Positions 35,739-44,631 of a stretch of DNA of 53,826 nucleotides are shown here, in pieces. Below the pieces are notes generated by a model that searched no databases, was not told the DNA's origin, and saw only the letters and a program-made list of their open reading frames with translations. The stretch's first letter is position 1. Each line of letters starts with the position of its first letter. Position numbers and translations under genes: made by a program. Source of the stretch: Methylobacterium variabile (GTDB lineage Bacteria > Pseudomonadota > Alphaproteobacteria > Rhizobiales > Beijerinckiaceae); the NCBI RefSeq assembly GCF_001043975.1, contig NZ_LABY01000004.1, positions 1 to 53,826 on the forward strand. Reading direction: 5' to 3'.

Positions 35739-36032
35739 ATGTGCGGCCTCTGCGGGGCGTTCGGGGCGCCGGATCACTGGAGCGACGGCGTGCGGAGCGG
35801 CACGCCCCAGGCGGAGCGGCGGGCCCGGGCGGACGCCGCCAACCGGGTGCTCGGACTCTACGGCCTGCGCCTCGCCGCGTGGGCCGACCGCTACACGCTC
35901 TCGGGCCGCACCGGGCGGACCGCGATGGTCGACCATCTCGGCACCCTGTGGCCGGCGGCGGAGCGCCTGGCCGGGCGCGCCTGCGACCCCCTCGATCCGG
36001 CGGTGATCGCCGCCCTGGAGGCGCGGGGATGA
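35739..36032 (+). CDS. Small conserved protein with N-terminal MCGLCG motif
   Basis: A 97-residue protein that starts MCGLCGAFGAPDHWSD. The Cys-x-x-Cys at residues 2 and 5 would sit at the extreme N-terminus and could bind metal. The rest is helical and Arg/Ala-rich (ADAANRVLGLYGLRLAAWADRY). I know no assigned function. The stop codon overlaps the CobW start codon (ATGA), so it is translationally coupled to a metallochaperone GTPase, which suggests a metal-related role (inference). Confidence 0.78.
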   Translation: MCGLCGAFGAPDHWSDGVRSGTPQAERRARADAANRVLGLYGLRLAAWADRYTLSGRTGRTAMVDHLGTLWPAAERLAGRACDPLDPAVIAALEARG

Positions 36033-37072
36033 GCGGGCCGACCCCCGTCACCCTGCTCACCGGCTTCCTCGGCGCCGGCAAGACCACCCTGCTCGCCCGG
36101 CTCCTCCGCTGGCCCGCCCTGCGCGACACGGCGGTGCTGATCAACGAGTTCGGCGAGGTCGGGCTCGATCACCTGCTGGTCGAGCCGCTGCAGGGCGAGG
36201 TGGCGCTCCTGCGCGGCGGCTGCGTCTGCTGCAGCATCCGCGGCGACCTGAAGGCGGCGCTCATCGACCTGCACGACCGCCGGCGGCGCGGCCTGGTGCC
36301 ACCGTTTCGCCGGGTGGTGATTGAGACCACGGGCCTCGCCGATCCGGGGCCGGCCGTCGCCACCCTGGTGGCCGACCCGGTCTTGCGCCACGCCTTCACG
36401 ACGGCCGCCATCGTCACGGTGGTCGACGCGGTGAACGGCGACCGCACCCTCGACGCCCACGAGGAGGCCGTGCGGCAGGTGGCCTGCGCCGACCGCCTGA
36501 TCCTGTCGAAGACCGACCTTGCGACCCCGGACGCCGCCGCGTCCCTGCGGGCGCGGCTCGCCGCCCTCAACCCGGTCGCGCCGGTCACGGACCTGACCCT
36601 CGCGGACATGCCGGAGGCCGCCCTCCTCACCGACGACCCGTCGGGCGAGCGCGCCGGGCGTTGGCTCTGCGCCGCGGTGCCGGAGGCGCCCCACGGCCCG
36701 GTAGGCGCGGTGCTGATCGAGAGCGGGCCGGTGGACTGGACCCGGTTCGGGCTCTGGCTCGGGATGCTGCTCAACCGGCACGGGGCGCGGATCCTGCGCC
36801 TCAAGGGCCTGGTGGCGGTCGAGGGGGCCGCGACGCCGGTGGTGATCCAGGGCGTGCAGCACCTGGTGCACCCGCCGCGCCACCTGCCCGCCTGGCCCGA
36901 CGGCCTCGCCCGCACCCGTCTGGTGCTGATCGGCCACGACCTCGACGGCGACCTGCTGCGCCGCTCTTACCGTGCGTTCACGGGCGCGCAGGTCTCGACG
37001 GGCTCCGGCCTCGTCCCCCGCCACGTCCCGGAGGCGCACGCCCCGGCAAGACCGGCGGCAGCCGATCGTTAA
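36029..37072 (+). CDS. CobW/COG0523 family GTP-binding metallochaperone
   Basis: A 347-residue G3E-family GTPase. Walker A GFLGAGKTTLL near residue 10, metal-binding GGCVCCSIRGDL around 65, Asp/Walker B in VVIETTGLADP, base recognition SKTDL, and a C-terminal CobW_C domain (~230-335). Such proteins hand Zn, Co or another metal to a client enzyme. The upstream deacetylase needs a divalent metal, so it could be the client (inference). ATG overlaps the previous stop. Confidence 0.9.
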   Translation: MSGPTPVTLLTGFLGAGKTTLLARLLRWPALRDTAVLINEFGEVGLDHLLVEPLQGEVALLRGGCVCCSIRGDLKAALIDLHDRRRRGLVPPFRRVVIETTGLADPGPAVATLVADPVLRHAFTTAAIVTVVDAVNGDRTLDAHEEAVRQVACADRLILSKTDLATPDAAASLRARLAALNPVAPVTDLTLADMPEAALLTDDPSGERAGRWLCAAVPEAPHGPVGAVLIESGPVDWTRFGLWLGMLLNRHGARILRLKGLVAVEGAATPVVIQGVQHLVHPPRHLPAWPDGLARTRLVLIGHDLDGDLLRRSYRAFTGAQVSTGSGLVPRHVPEAHAPARPAAADR

Positions 37073-37122
37073 CCTTGACGGCCCTACATCTCCGACCTGT
37101 CCGGCCGACGGGAGGGTGATGC

Positions 37123-37425
37123 GTGAACGCACTGGTGCCGAAGGAACTCGCCGCGAAGCTCAGCGCCCTGCCGCGCCGTCCCTGCGCGTTGGGCGAGGCC
37201 GGGCACGAGCCGCACAAGCCGGTCTTCGCCGAGATCCTCGACCGGTCGGGCCACGGCACGGGCCACTTCGTCCGCTTGCCGCAGAGCATGGTGGAGATGA
37301 TCACCCGCGAGGCCCGGGGCCCGGAGCCGGTCCTCCGCGAGCCCGAGCCCGAGCCGGCGCCCGAGCCGGCCGCGAAGCCCCGGCGGAAGCCCGCCGCGAA
37401 GCGCGGACCCCGCAAGGGGGACTGA
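37123..37425 (+). CDS. Small hypothetical protein with basic, Pro-rich tail
   Basis: A 100-residue protein, GTG start preceded by GGAGGG. Residues 1-65 look globular (..FAEILDRSGHGTGHFVRLPQSMVEMITREA..); residues 66-100 are a Glu/Pro run followed by a Lys/Arg-rich tail (RRKPAAKRGPRKGD), as in proteins that contact nucleic acids. No family recognised. Follows the CobW gene by 50 bp. Confidence 0.65.
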   Translation: MNALVPKELAAKLSALPRRPCALGEAGHEPHKPVFAEILDRSGHGTGHFVRLPQSMVEMITREARGPEPVLREPEPEPAPEPAAKPRRKPAAKRGPRKGD

Positions 37426-37569
37426 GCCGCGCGGGGCGCCGGGCGAGCGGGTCCAAGCCGGTCAGCCCCACCCCGCGAAGGAGTGCCGAGGGCGGCAGCA
37501 GGGCCGCCTGCGTCGACCGACATCGACGCGCGCTTCTCCCAAGCCGGGAATGTCGCCTACGATCCTCGC

Positions 37570-37989
37570 ATGACGACGACACCCCGCGCGGCGTCCGCCG
37601 GTCCGATCATCCTGTTCGATGCCGAATGCGTGCTGTGTTCGGCGAACGCCCGGTTCGTTCTGGAAAGAGATCGCGAGGCGAGGTTTCGCCTCGCATCCAT
37701 GCAGAGCGACGTCGGCCAGTCCCTCTCCAGACGACACGGCATGGATCCGGACGATCCGGCGAGCCTGCTCGTGGTGGAGGGCGACCGCATGCGCCGGGAC
37801 AGCGACGCCGTCCTCAGCATCTACGAGAGTCTCGGCTTCCCCTGGCGGCTCGCCCGGGTTCTTCGGATCGTGCCGGCCGCCTTGCGCGATCCCCTCTACC
37901 GCTTCATTGCGCGCAACCGCTATCGCCTGTTCGGCCGGCGGGACACGTGCTGGGTGGCTCCCGATCGCTACCGGGACCGCATCCTGTGA
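37570..37989 (+). CDS. Thiol-disulfide oxidoreductase, DCC family (DUF393)
   Basis: A 139-residue protein with the DCC signature near the N-terminus, IILFDAECVLCSANARFVL (Asp and Cys-x-x-Cys; thioredoxin-like), and LLVVEGDRMRRDSDAVLSI in the middle. Redox role presumed; partner unknown. ATG at 37570 fits the family start. It precedes the DUF4166 protein by 39 bp; the two gene types are often neighbours. Confidence 0.85.
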   Translation: MTTTPRAASAGPIILFDAECVLCSANARFVLERDREARFRLASMQSDVGQSLSRRHGMDPDDPASLLVVEGDRMRRDSDAVLSIYESLGFPWRLARVLRIVPAALRDPLYRFIARNRYRLFGRRDTCWVAPDRYRDRIL

Positions 37990-38028
37990 GGGACCGGCCC
38001 TGATCCCTATCAGCGCGGACGGCCCCCG

Positions 38029-39729
38029 ATGAGAGTTCTGGTCCTGGGCGGGTACGGGGTCTTCGGCGGGAGGCTCGTCCGGCTCCTGCAGGACGTTCAC
38101 GACCTCGAACTCGTCATCTGCGGTCGCAGCCTCGACCGGGCGCGGGCCTTCTGCGCGTCGCATCACGGGGTGACGCGGGTCGAGCCGCTGGCTCTTGACC
38201 GGGCGGACATCGCGGAGGCGTTGCGCGCCCGACGGCCGGATCTGGTGGTCGATGCGTCGGGTCCGTTCCAGGATTACGGCTCCGACCCGTACCACGTGAT
38301 CGAGGCTTGCATCGCGGCAGGCGTCGACTACCTCGACTTCGCCGACGCGGCGGACTTCGTCTTCGGCGTGTCCCGGTTCGACGAGCGGGCGAGGGAGGCT
38401 GGCGTCGTGGTCCTCTCCGGCGTCAGCAGCTTTCCCGTGCTGACCGCCGCCGTCCTGCGCGCGATGGCCGCGACCATGGAGATCCGGGCCGTCGAGGGCG
38501 GCATCGCGCCCTCGCCCTATGCCGGGATCGGCCTCAACGTCATGCGCGCCGTGGTGGGCTATGTCGGCGGTCCCGTGAAGCTGCTGCGCGGCGGCCGGAC
38601 GGTCGATGCCCTGGGCCTGACGGAGAGCCGCCGGTTCACGGTCGCGGTGCCGGGGCATCTGCCCCTGCGGAACCTGCGCTTCTCCCTCGTCGACGTGCCG
38701 GACCTGCAGGTCCTTCCGCCCGAGCATCCCGCGATGACCGACATCTGGATGGGGGCCGGGCCGGTGCCCGAATCCCTGCATCGGGTGCTCAACCTCCTGG
38801 CCAAGGCGAGGGCGCGGTTCGGGCTGCCGGCCCTGACGCCGTTCTCGACGCTGTTCCACGCGGTGCTGAACCGGTTGCGGTTCGGCGAGCATCGCGGCGG
38901 CATGATCGTGTCCGTGCGCGGATGCTCCGGGGGGCGCGACGTCGTCCGCAGCTGGCATCTCCTGGCCGAGGGAGACGACGGCCCGCTGATCCCGTCGATG
39001 GCGATCGAGGCGCTGATCCGGAAGACGCTGCGCGGCGAACGGCCCGCACCTGGTGCCCGGTCCGCGGTCCGCGCCCTCGACCTGGACGATTACCAGGCGT
39101 TGTTCGCACGCCGCGCGATCGTCTTCGGCTTCAGGGACGACGACGGCGGCACAATCTATCGCCAGGTTCTCGGGCCGGCCTTCGATGCGCTGCCCGCCCC
39201 GGTCCGCGCCCTTCACGAGGGATCCGGCATCCGGCGCTGGACGGGTTCGGCGACCGTACGGCGGGGAACCGGGCGCGTCGCCCGCCTCCTCTGCGCGCTG
39301 GTCGGCTTCCCGGATGCGGCCCGGAGCGTGCCCGCCACGGTCACGTTCACGCCGGAGCACGGGGGCGAGAGGTGGACGAGGACCATCGGCGGGAAGACGT
39401 TCGCGTCGTTCCAGGCGGCCGGAACGGGACGGGACCGCTACCTGCTGACCGAGCGGTTCGGCATCGCGACCTTCTCGATCGCCCTCGTCCGTGACGGAAA
39501 GCGGCTCCTGTTCGTTCCCAGGCGATGGTCGATCCTCGGGCTTCCGATGCCGCAATCCCTGCTGCCGGCGGGCGAGAGCTTCGAGACCGAGATCGACGGA
39601 CGCTTCGCCTTCGACGTCACCATTCGCGCGCCGCTCGTCGGACTGATCGTCGCCTATCGCGGCACGCTGGAGCCCGCAGCGACGGTGTCACCTCCGGCGG
39701 TCCGCGACCGATCAGATCACGTTTCGTGA
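38029..39729 (+). CDS. Saccharopine dehydrogenase-like NAD(P)-binding protein with DUF4166 domain
   Basis: A 566-residue fusion. Residues 1-~350: Rossmann fold (VLVLGGYGVFGGRLVRLL) and a saccharopine-dehydrogenase-like body (VVDASGPFQDYG; GVDYLDFADAADFV; GVSSFPVLTAAVLR). Residues ~375-550: DUF4166 (GRPAFDALPAPVR-like ..GPAFDALPAPVRALHEG; RWTRTIGGKTFASFQ; ILGLPMPQSLLPAGESFE). Reaction unknown. Likely co-transcribed with the DCC gene upstream. Confidence 0.85.
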   Translation: MRVLVLGGYGVFGGRLVRLLQDVHDLELVICGRSLDRARAFCASHHGVTRVEPLALDRADIAEALRARRPDLVVDASGPFQDYGSDPYHVIEACIAAGVDYLDFADAADFVFGVSRFDERAREAGVVVLSGVSSFPVLTAAVLRAMAATMEIRAVEGGIAPSPYAGIGLNVMRAVVGYVGGPVKLLRGGRTVDALGLTESRRFTVAVPGHLPLRNLRFSLVDVPDLQVLPPEHPAMTDIWMGAGPVPESLHRVLNLLAKARARFGLPALTPFSTLFHAVLNRLRFGEHRGGMIVSVRGCSGGRDVVRSWHLLAEGDDGPLIPSMAIEALIRKTLRGERPAPGARSAVRALDLDDYQALFARRAIVFGFRDDDGGTIYRQVLGPAFDALPAPVRALHEGSGIRRWTGSATVRRGTGRVARLLCALVGFPDAARSVPATVTFTPEHGGERWTRTIGGKTFASFQAAGTGRDRYLLTERFGIATFSIALVRDGKRLLFVPRRWSILGLPMPQSLLPAGESFETEIDGRFAFDVTIRAPLVGLIVAYRGTLEPAATVSPPAVRDRSDHVS

Positions 39730-39742
39730 GATCGTGCGCCGA

Positions 39743-39761
39743 CCCGCCGCCGCCGGGCGGG
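39743..39761. terminator. GC hairpin between convergent genes
   Basis: CCCGCC-(7 nt)-GGCGGG, a 6-bp stem in the 93-bp gap between the DUF4166 gene and the esterase gene. Confidence 0.35.
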
Positions 39762-39822
39762 GAGGGACGACGCGCGCGACCCGTCATCTGACCTCCGCGA
39801 GGGACCCCGGGGAAGCGCTCCG

Positions 39823-40791
39823 TCAGCGCCCGCCCTCCGGGCCGCCGAGGCTCCAGCGCTCCCGCAAGGCCTCCGCCACGAAGGCGAGCACCGTCGCGGA
39901 ACTCCGCACCAGGCGGCTCATCGTCAGGATGCCGTGCGTCTGGTCGGAGAGGTGCAGGGCGGTCACCGGCACGCCCTCGCGCTCGAGGCGGTGGGCGTAG
40001 GCCCGAGCCTCCTCGCAGAGCGGATCGTGACCGCAGGTCAGCACCAGGGCGGGCGCCGTGCCGGCGAGGCTCGCGGCGCGGGCGGGCGAGGCGCGCCAGT
40101 CGCTGCGGTCGCGGGCGTCGGGCGCGTAGTGGTCGACGAAGTAGCGCATCGTTCCGGCGGTGAGGGGCTGGCCCTCGGTGATGCGCTCGAACCCTTCGCT
40201 CGTCAGGCCGAGGTCGAGGGAGGGGTAGAGCAGCACCTGCATCGTCGTCCGCGGCAGGGTGCCGTCGCGGCCCATGAGCGCCAGCACCGCCGCGAGGTTG
40301 CCGCCGGCGCTGTCGCCGCCGACCGCGAGGCGGGCCGGATCGACCCCGAGCCCCTCCGCCCGCTCGGCCACGAAGGTCAGCGCCGCGGCCGCGTCCTCGA
40401 CGGCGGCCGGGAAGGGATGCTCGGGGGCGAGGCGGTAATCGACCGCGATCACGCAGGCCTGCGCCAGGTTGGCGAGGCGCCGGCAGATCCAGTCGTGCGA
40501 CTCGATGTTGCCCAGCACCCAGCCGCCGCCGTGCAGGTAGAGGAGACAGGGCAGGGCCACGTCCGGCGCGGTGCCCTCGCCGCGGTAGAGCCGCAGGGGC
40601 ACCGGCCCGGCGGGGGAGGGCGCCGCGAGGTCGCGCACCTGGGCGACGGGGTCCGGCGGCGGCTGCAGCGCCCGGCGCCCGGCCGAGTAGCTGCGCCGCG
40701 CCGCCTCGGGCGGCAGCGCCTCGAGGGGCTGCGCGTTGGCGGCGCGCAGCATCGCCAGCAGGGCCTGGACGTCGGGGTGAAGAGCAGGCAT
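39823..40791 (-). CDS. Alpha/beta hydrolase, hormone-sensitive-lipase-type esterase
   Basis: A 322-residue esterase of the HSL (family IV) type. Oxyanion-hole motif LYLHGGGWVLGN, nucleophile elbow GDSAGGNLA, catalytic Asp in LVLTCGHDPLCEE, and catalytic His in SDQTHGILT. Hydrolyses short-chain acyl esters; physiological substrate unknown. Downstream of the acyl-CoA dehydrogenase (61 bp), same strand. Confidence 0.9.
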   Translation of the reverse strand: MPALHPDVQALLAMLRAANAQPLEALPPEAARRSYSAGRRALQPPPDPVAQVRDLAAPSPAGPVPLRLYRGEGTAPDVALPCLLYLHGGGWVLGNIESHDWICRRLANLAQACVIAVDYRLAPEHPFPAAVEDAAAALTFVAERAEGLGVDPARLAVGGDSAGGNLAAVLALMGRDGTLPRTTMQVLLYPSLDLGLTSEGFERITEGQPLTAGTMRYFVDHYAPDARDRSDWRASPARAASLAGTAPALVLTCGHDPLCEEARAYAHRLEREGVPVTALHLSDQTHGILTMSRLVRSSATVLAFVAEALRERWSLGGPEGGR

Positions 40792-40852
40792 CGGGAACTC
40801 GAACAGGTCGCGGGGCGGAAACCTTAGCAGGTTCCCGCCCGGGTGTTTTCGC

Positions 40853-42064
40853 TCAGGCTTCCGCCGTCGGCCAGGCGAAGAAGCCGCGGCCTTCCGATTC
40901 GAGGTGGCGGTTCAGCACCATGCGGTGGACCTCGTCGGCCCCGTCGACGAGGCGGGCTTGGCGGGCGTAGCGGTAGATCCACTCCAGCACCGTGTCCTTG
41001 GAGTAGCCGCGGGCGCCGTTGATCTGGATGCCGATATCGGCCGCGCGGTGCAGGGTGTTGGCGACGTGGACCTTGGCCATCGAGACCTCCTTGCGGGCGA
41101 ACCGGCCCTGGTCCAGCTCCCAGGCGGCGCGCATCACCAGCAGCCGGCCGATCTCGATGTCCATCGCCAGCCCGCCGAGCATCAGCTGCACGCTCTCGCG
41201 GTCGGCCAGCCGCACGCCGAAGCCCTCGCGGGTAGCGGCGTATTCCTGGGCGATCTCGACGCAGCGGCCGGCGAGGCCGAGCCAGCGCATGCAGTGGGTG
41301 AGGCGGGCGGGGCCGAGGCGGACCTGCGTCACCTTCAGGCCCTTGCCCTCGCCGCCGAGCACGTCCTCGGGCTTGATGGTCAGCCCGTCGAAGGCGAGTT
41401 CGCAATGGCCGCCATGCTCCTCCGGGCCCATGATCGGGATGCGGCGGACGATCTCCCAGCCCGGCTGGTCGCGGTGGAACAGGAAGGCGGTGAGCCCGTA
41501 GCGCGGATCGTCCGAGGTGCGGGCGATCAGGATGAAGTGGGCCGCGTCCTCGGCGCCGGTGATGTACCACTTGCGCCCGGTGATCCGCCAGGAGCCGTCC
41601 GGCTGGCGCTCGGCCCGGGTGCGGATCATCGACGGGTCGGAGCCGCCGCCGGGATGCGGCTCGGTCATCGCGAAGGCCGAGCGCACGGCGCCCGAGACGA
41701 TGGGCTCGAGCCAGCGCGCCTTCTGCTCCGGCGTGCCCAGCGCCTCCAGCACCATCATGTTGCCGTCGTCGGGAGCGGCGGAGTTGAACACCACCGGCCC
41801 GAAGATCGAGCGGTTCATCTCCGTGTAGCAGGCCGCCATCCCGACCTTGCCGAGGCCCTGGCCGCCGGTCTCGGGCTTGAGCTGCAGGCACCACAGGCCC
41901 GCCGCCTTCGCCTTGGCGCGGAGTGCGGCCAGGGCCTCGGGTCCGATGTTCTCGTGCTCGTCCCAGGTGCTGCGGTCGGCCTCGACGGGCAGGATCTCGC
42001 TCTCGACGAAGGCCGCGATGCGGGCGCGATACTCCTCGATGCGCGGGGAGAGCGTGAAGTCCAT
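40853..42064 (-). CDS. Acyl-CoA dehydrogenase family protein (ACAD10/11-like)
   Basis: A 403-residue FAD acyl-CoA dehydrogenase. N-terminal helical domain, FAD/substrate segment SAFAMTEPHPGGGSDPSMIRT, KWYITGAEDAAHFILIART, and C-terminal ARGYSKDTVLEWIYRYARQARLVDGADEVHRMVL (the DGADEVH form is typical of ACAD10/11-like members). Oxidises an acyl-CoA, electrons to ETF. GGAGGAA precedes the ATG. Followed by the esterase gene. Confidence 0.9.
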   Translation of the reverse strand: MDFTLSPRIEEYRARIAAFVESEILPVEADRSTWDEHENIGPEALAALRAKAKAAGLWCLQLKPETGGQGLGKVGMAACYTEMNRSIFGPVVFNSAAPDDGNMMVLEALGTPEQKARWLEPIVSGAVRSAFAMTEPHPGGGSDPSMIRTRAERQPDGSWRITGRKWYITGAEDAAHFILIARTSDDPRYGLTAFLFHRDQPGWEIVRRIPIMGPEEHGGHCELAFDGLTIKPEDVLGGEGKGLKVTQVRLGPARLTHCMRWLGLAGRCVEIAQEYAATREGFGVRLADRESVQLMLGGLAMDIEIGRLLVMRAAWELDQGRFARKEVSMAKVHVANTLHRAADIGIQINGARGYSKDTVLEWIYRYARQARLVDGADEVHRMVLNRHLESEGRGFFAWPTAEA

Positions 42065-42144
42065 CGGTGGTTCCTCCGGTATGGCACTATATTTCCCAAC
42101 GCTTGCGCCGCCCGGAGGCCCGCGGTCAAGCGCTGTCCGCCCCG

Positions 42145-42651
42145 CTACTTGCCGCGGGGCGGCCCGGTCGGGACCAGGAGGGCGATGCGGTAGGTGCCGT
42201 TCTCCCGCCCGATCAGGAAGATGCTGGTCGGCGCGGCGTCGCCCTCCACCGGCGGCTCGTCGAACACCACCCGCAGCCGCTCCGTCACCGGCATGTTGGC
42301 CTTGAGCGTGCCCCGCGCCGTGGCCTCCGCGAGGCCGTCCTCCGGCATCGGCTCGAGGGCGGCCCGCTTGATCGGCCGGCCGAAGCCGGAGCGGATCTGG
42401 TAGAGGGTCAGCCGCCGCCGCTGCGCCCGCATGCCGGACCAGTTCACCAGGCGCTCGAAGGCCGGGAGGTCGTGGTCCCGCAAGGCGGCCGTGACGTAGG
42501 CCACGAGGTCGTCGGGCCGGGCGGGGAGGGGGGCGGCCGGGCCGGACCCGGCGGCTCCCGCTTCCGGCGCGGGTTGCGCGCCGGCCGGTCCCGCCGCCCC
42601 CGCGAGGAGGGCGGCGAGGGCCAGGGCGGCGAGGCGCGGCCCCGGCTTCAC
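42145..42651 (-). CDS. Small exported protein downstream of PQQ dehydrogenase
   Basis: A 168-residue protein with a signal peptide (KPGPRLAALALAALLAGAAGPAGAQ). The mature part (..DDLVAYVTAALRDHDLPAFERLVNWSGM.. and ..TSIFLIGRENGTYRIALLVPTG) is not a family I recognise. The GTG start at 42651 follows GAGGGG and lies 11 bp after the PQQ dehydrogenase stop, so it is in that operon. Position recalls XoxJ/MxaJ accessory proteins, but it is shorter and shows no periplasmic-binding-protein features. Confidence 0.72.
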   Translation of the reverse strand: MKPGPRLAALALAALLAGAAGPAGAQPAPEAGAAGSGPAAPLPARPDDLVAYVTAALRDHDLPAFERLVNWSGMRAQRRRLTLYQIRSGFGRPIKRAALEPMPEDGLAEATARGTLKANMPVTERLRVVFDEPPVEGDAAPTSIFLIGRENGTYRIALLVPTGPPRGK

Positions 42652-42662
42652 GTGACAGCCCC

Positions 42663-44456
42663 TCACTTGGCGGCCGCCTCCTCGCCCATGACCCGGAACA
42701 CCCAGATCACCCCGCCCTGCGGCAGGACGCTGACCCGGCGCTCCTCGGGGATCAGGGCGTTGATGCCGCTCAGCATGCGCTCGGCATCGACGCCCCAGCC
42801 GGCCTGGACCGCGATGTACTGGATCCCGTCGATCATGTAGCTCGACGGCACGCCGGTGACGCCGGAATTGAGCCGGGTCTCCCACAGCACCTTGCCGGTG
42901 GTGCCGTCGAGGGCCCGGAACTTCCGGTCGCTGGTGCCGCCGGCGAAGATCAGCCCGCTGCCGGTGGTCAGCAGCGGCCCCCAGTTGGCCGAATCCTGGA
43001 AGTCGTGCTGCCAGGCCTTCTTGCCGGTCTTCGGATCCCAGGCCTGGATTGCCCCGATGGCGAAGGGCTTCGACTTGTCGACGCCGTCGCGCAGGCGCAG
43101 CGAGTTCAGCACCTCGTCGATCGGAATGCCGATATAGAGCTCGCCGGGCTTGCGCGTGCCGGCCTGGGCGCCGGCCAGCTCCGAGCACAGGTTGTCGTTG
43201 GAGGGGATGTAGAACAGCCCGGTCTTCGGGTTGTAGGCCTCCGGCGGCCAGTCCTTTCCGCCCCACAGGCCGGGGCAGAACGCGGCGCGCTTGTTGATGC
43301 CCGGGATCTTGGCCTGATCGTAGGTCGGCCGCCCGGTCTTCGGGTCGAGGGAGGCGAAGACGTTCTGGTACACGAACGGCTTGCCGTCGACGAAGCTCAG
43401 GGGCCCGTCCTTGCTGCGCTCCAGCGTCCAGAGATAGCCGTTGCGGCCGGCGTGGATCGCGGCGGGGATCTTCTTGCCGTCCCGCTCGATGTCGATCAGC
43501 ACGGGGGCCGACACCTCGTCCCAGTCCCAGCCGTCGTTCCAGTGGTACTGATGGTGGCCCTTGATCTTGCCGGTGTCGAGGTCGAGGGCGACGACCGACG
43601 AGGTGTAGAGGTTGTCGCCCGGCCGCGCGTCAGGCGTCCAGGGGCCGCCGTTGCCGGTGCCGAAGTAAGCCAGGTTCGCCGCAGGATCGTAGCTGCCCTG
43701 GATCCAGACCGAGCCGCCGCCGGTCTTCCAGCTGTCGCCCTTCCAGGTATCGGCCGCCGGATCGCCGGGGCCCGCCACCGTGTAGGTCTTCCAGGCCTCG
43801 TTGCCGGTCTCGGCGTCGAGCGCCGTGATGAAGCCGCGCACGCCGTACTCGCCGCCGGAGACGCCGACCACGACCTTGCCCTTCGCCACCAGCGGCGAGA
43901 GCGTCATGTAGTAGCCGTCCTGCCAGGGGGCGACGCACTTCTCCCACTTCACCTTGCCGGTCGTGGCGCCGAGCGCGACGACGCAGGAATCGGTGGTCGT
44001 CATGTAGACGCTGTCGCCGTAGAGGCCGACGCCGCGGTTGGTCGGGTGGAGCTGGGACAGCTCCGGCGGCAGCTCCTTCTGGTAGCGCCACAGGATCTCG
44101 CCGGTGCGGGCGTTGATCGCCATCACCTGCGCCTGCGGGGTCGTCACGAACATCACGCCGTTGTTGACGATCGGCGGAGCCTGGTGGCCCTCGCTGACGC
44201 CCGTCGACAGGCTCCAGGCCGGAACGAGCTTGGTGACGTTCTTGGCGGTGATCTGGTCGAGCGGGGAGTACCCCCAGCTCTGGTAGTTGCCGCGGTACTG
44301 CAGCCAGTTCTCGGGCTCGGGATTCGCGAGGCGCTGGTCGGTGACCGGCTTGTAGTCGACCGGACCGGCTTGCACCGGCGCACCGGCGAGCGCGAGGGCC
44401 ACGGCGCTGGGCGCGACCGCGGCGAGCCAGCCCCTGGCTCCGACGAGACGTGACAT
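42663..44456 (-). CDS. PQQ-dependent methanol/ethanol-type dehydrogenase, lanthanide signature
   Basis: A 597-residue periplasmic quinoprotein beta-propeller. Signal peptide ~1-30. Metal/PQQ residues by family comparison: E203 (GGEYG), N282 (RPGDN), catalytic D311, and D313 two residues on (GWDWDE). The extra Asp is the mark of lanthanide-dependent XoxF/ExaF/PedH enzymes; Ca-type MxaF has Ala there. The vicinal Cys-Cys disulfide usual near the PQQ pocket is replaced (LHPTNRGV, ~136-143). Trp-docking motifs (..TGKVKWE, TGKKAWQ, TGKVLWE) recur. Oxidises a primary alcohol or aldehyde; substrate unknown. AGGAG before the ATG. No cytochrome cL gene nearby; a Rieske gene lies 175 bp upstream. Confidence 0.9.
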   Translation of the reverse strand: MSRLVGARGWLAAVAPSAVALALAGAPVQAGPVDYKPVTDQRLANPEPENWLQYRGNYQSWGYSPLDQITAKNVTKLVPAWSLSTGVSEGHQAPPIVNNGVMFVTTPQAQVMAINARTGEILWRYQKELPPELSQLHPTNRGVGLYGDSVYMTTTDSCVVALGATTGKVKWEKCVAPWQDGYYMTLSPLVAKGKVVVGVSGGEYGVRGFITALDAETGNEAWKTYTVAGPGDPAADTWKGDSWKTGGGSVWIQGSYDPAANLAYFGTGNGGPWTPDARPGDNLYTSSVVALDLDTGKIKGHHQYHWNDGWDWDEVSAPVLIDIERDGKKIPAAIHAGRNGYLWTLERSKDGPLSFVDGKPFVYQNVFASLDPKTGRPTYDQAKIPGINKRAAFCPGLWGGKDWPPEAYNPKTGLFYIPSNDNLCSELAGAQAGTRKPGELYIGIPIDEVLNSLRLRDGVDKSKPFAIGAIQAWDPKTGKKAWQHDFQDSANWGPLLTTGSGLIFAGGTSDRKFRALDGTTGKVLWETRLNSGVTGVPSSYMIDGIQYIAVQAGWGVDAERMLSGINALIPEERRVSVLPQGGVIWVFRVMGEEAAAK

Positions 44457-44600
44457 GCTGCTCTCCTGACCGAAGGGGCGGCCGCGGGCCGGCCCGGCAT
44501 TTCCTCAGACCCTGGTGTGGCTCTTGTCCGGGCCCGCGTCGTTGATGCGCGGGTCTCGGTGATCGGCGGCACGCGGACGCGCCGCCGCACCTTGGATGGA

Positions 44601-44619
44601 CGGCGCGCGGAGCGCGCCG
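44601..44619 (-). terminator. Hairpin after Rieske gene
   Basis: CGGCGCGC-GGA-GCGCGCCG, an 8-bp perfect stem 12 bp downstream of the Rieske stop. It suggests the PQQ dehydrogenase gene has its own promoter or is expressed by read-through. Confidence 0.5.
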
Positions 44620-44631
44620 CAGGAGGCCCGC

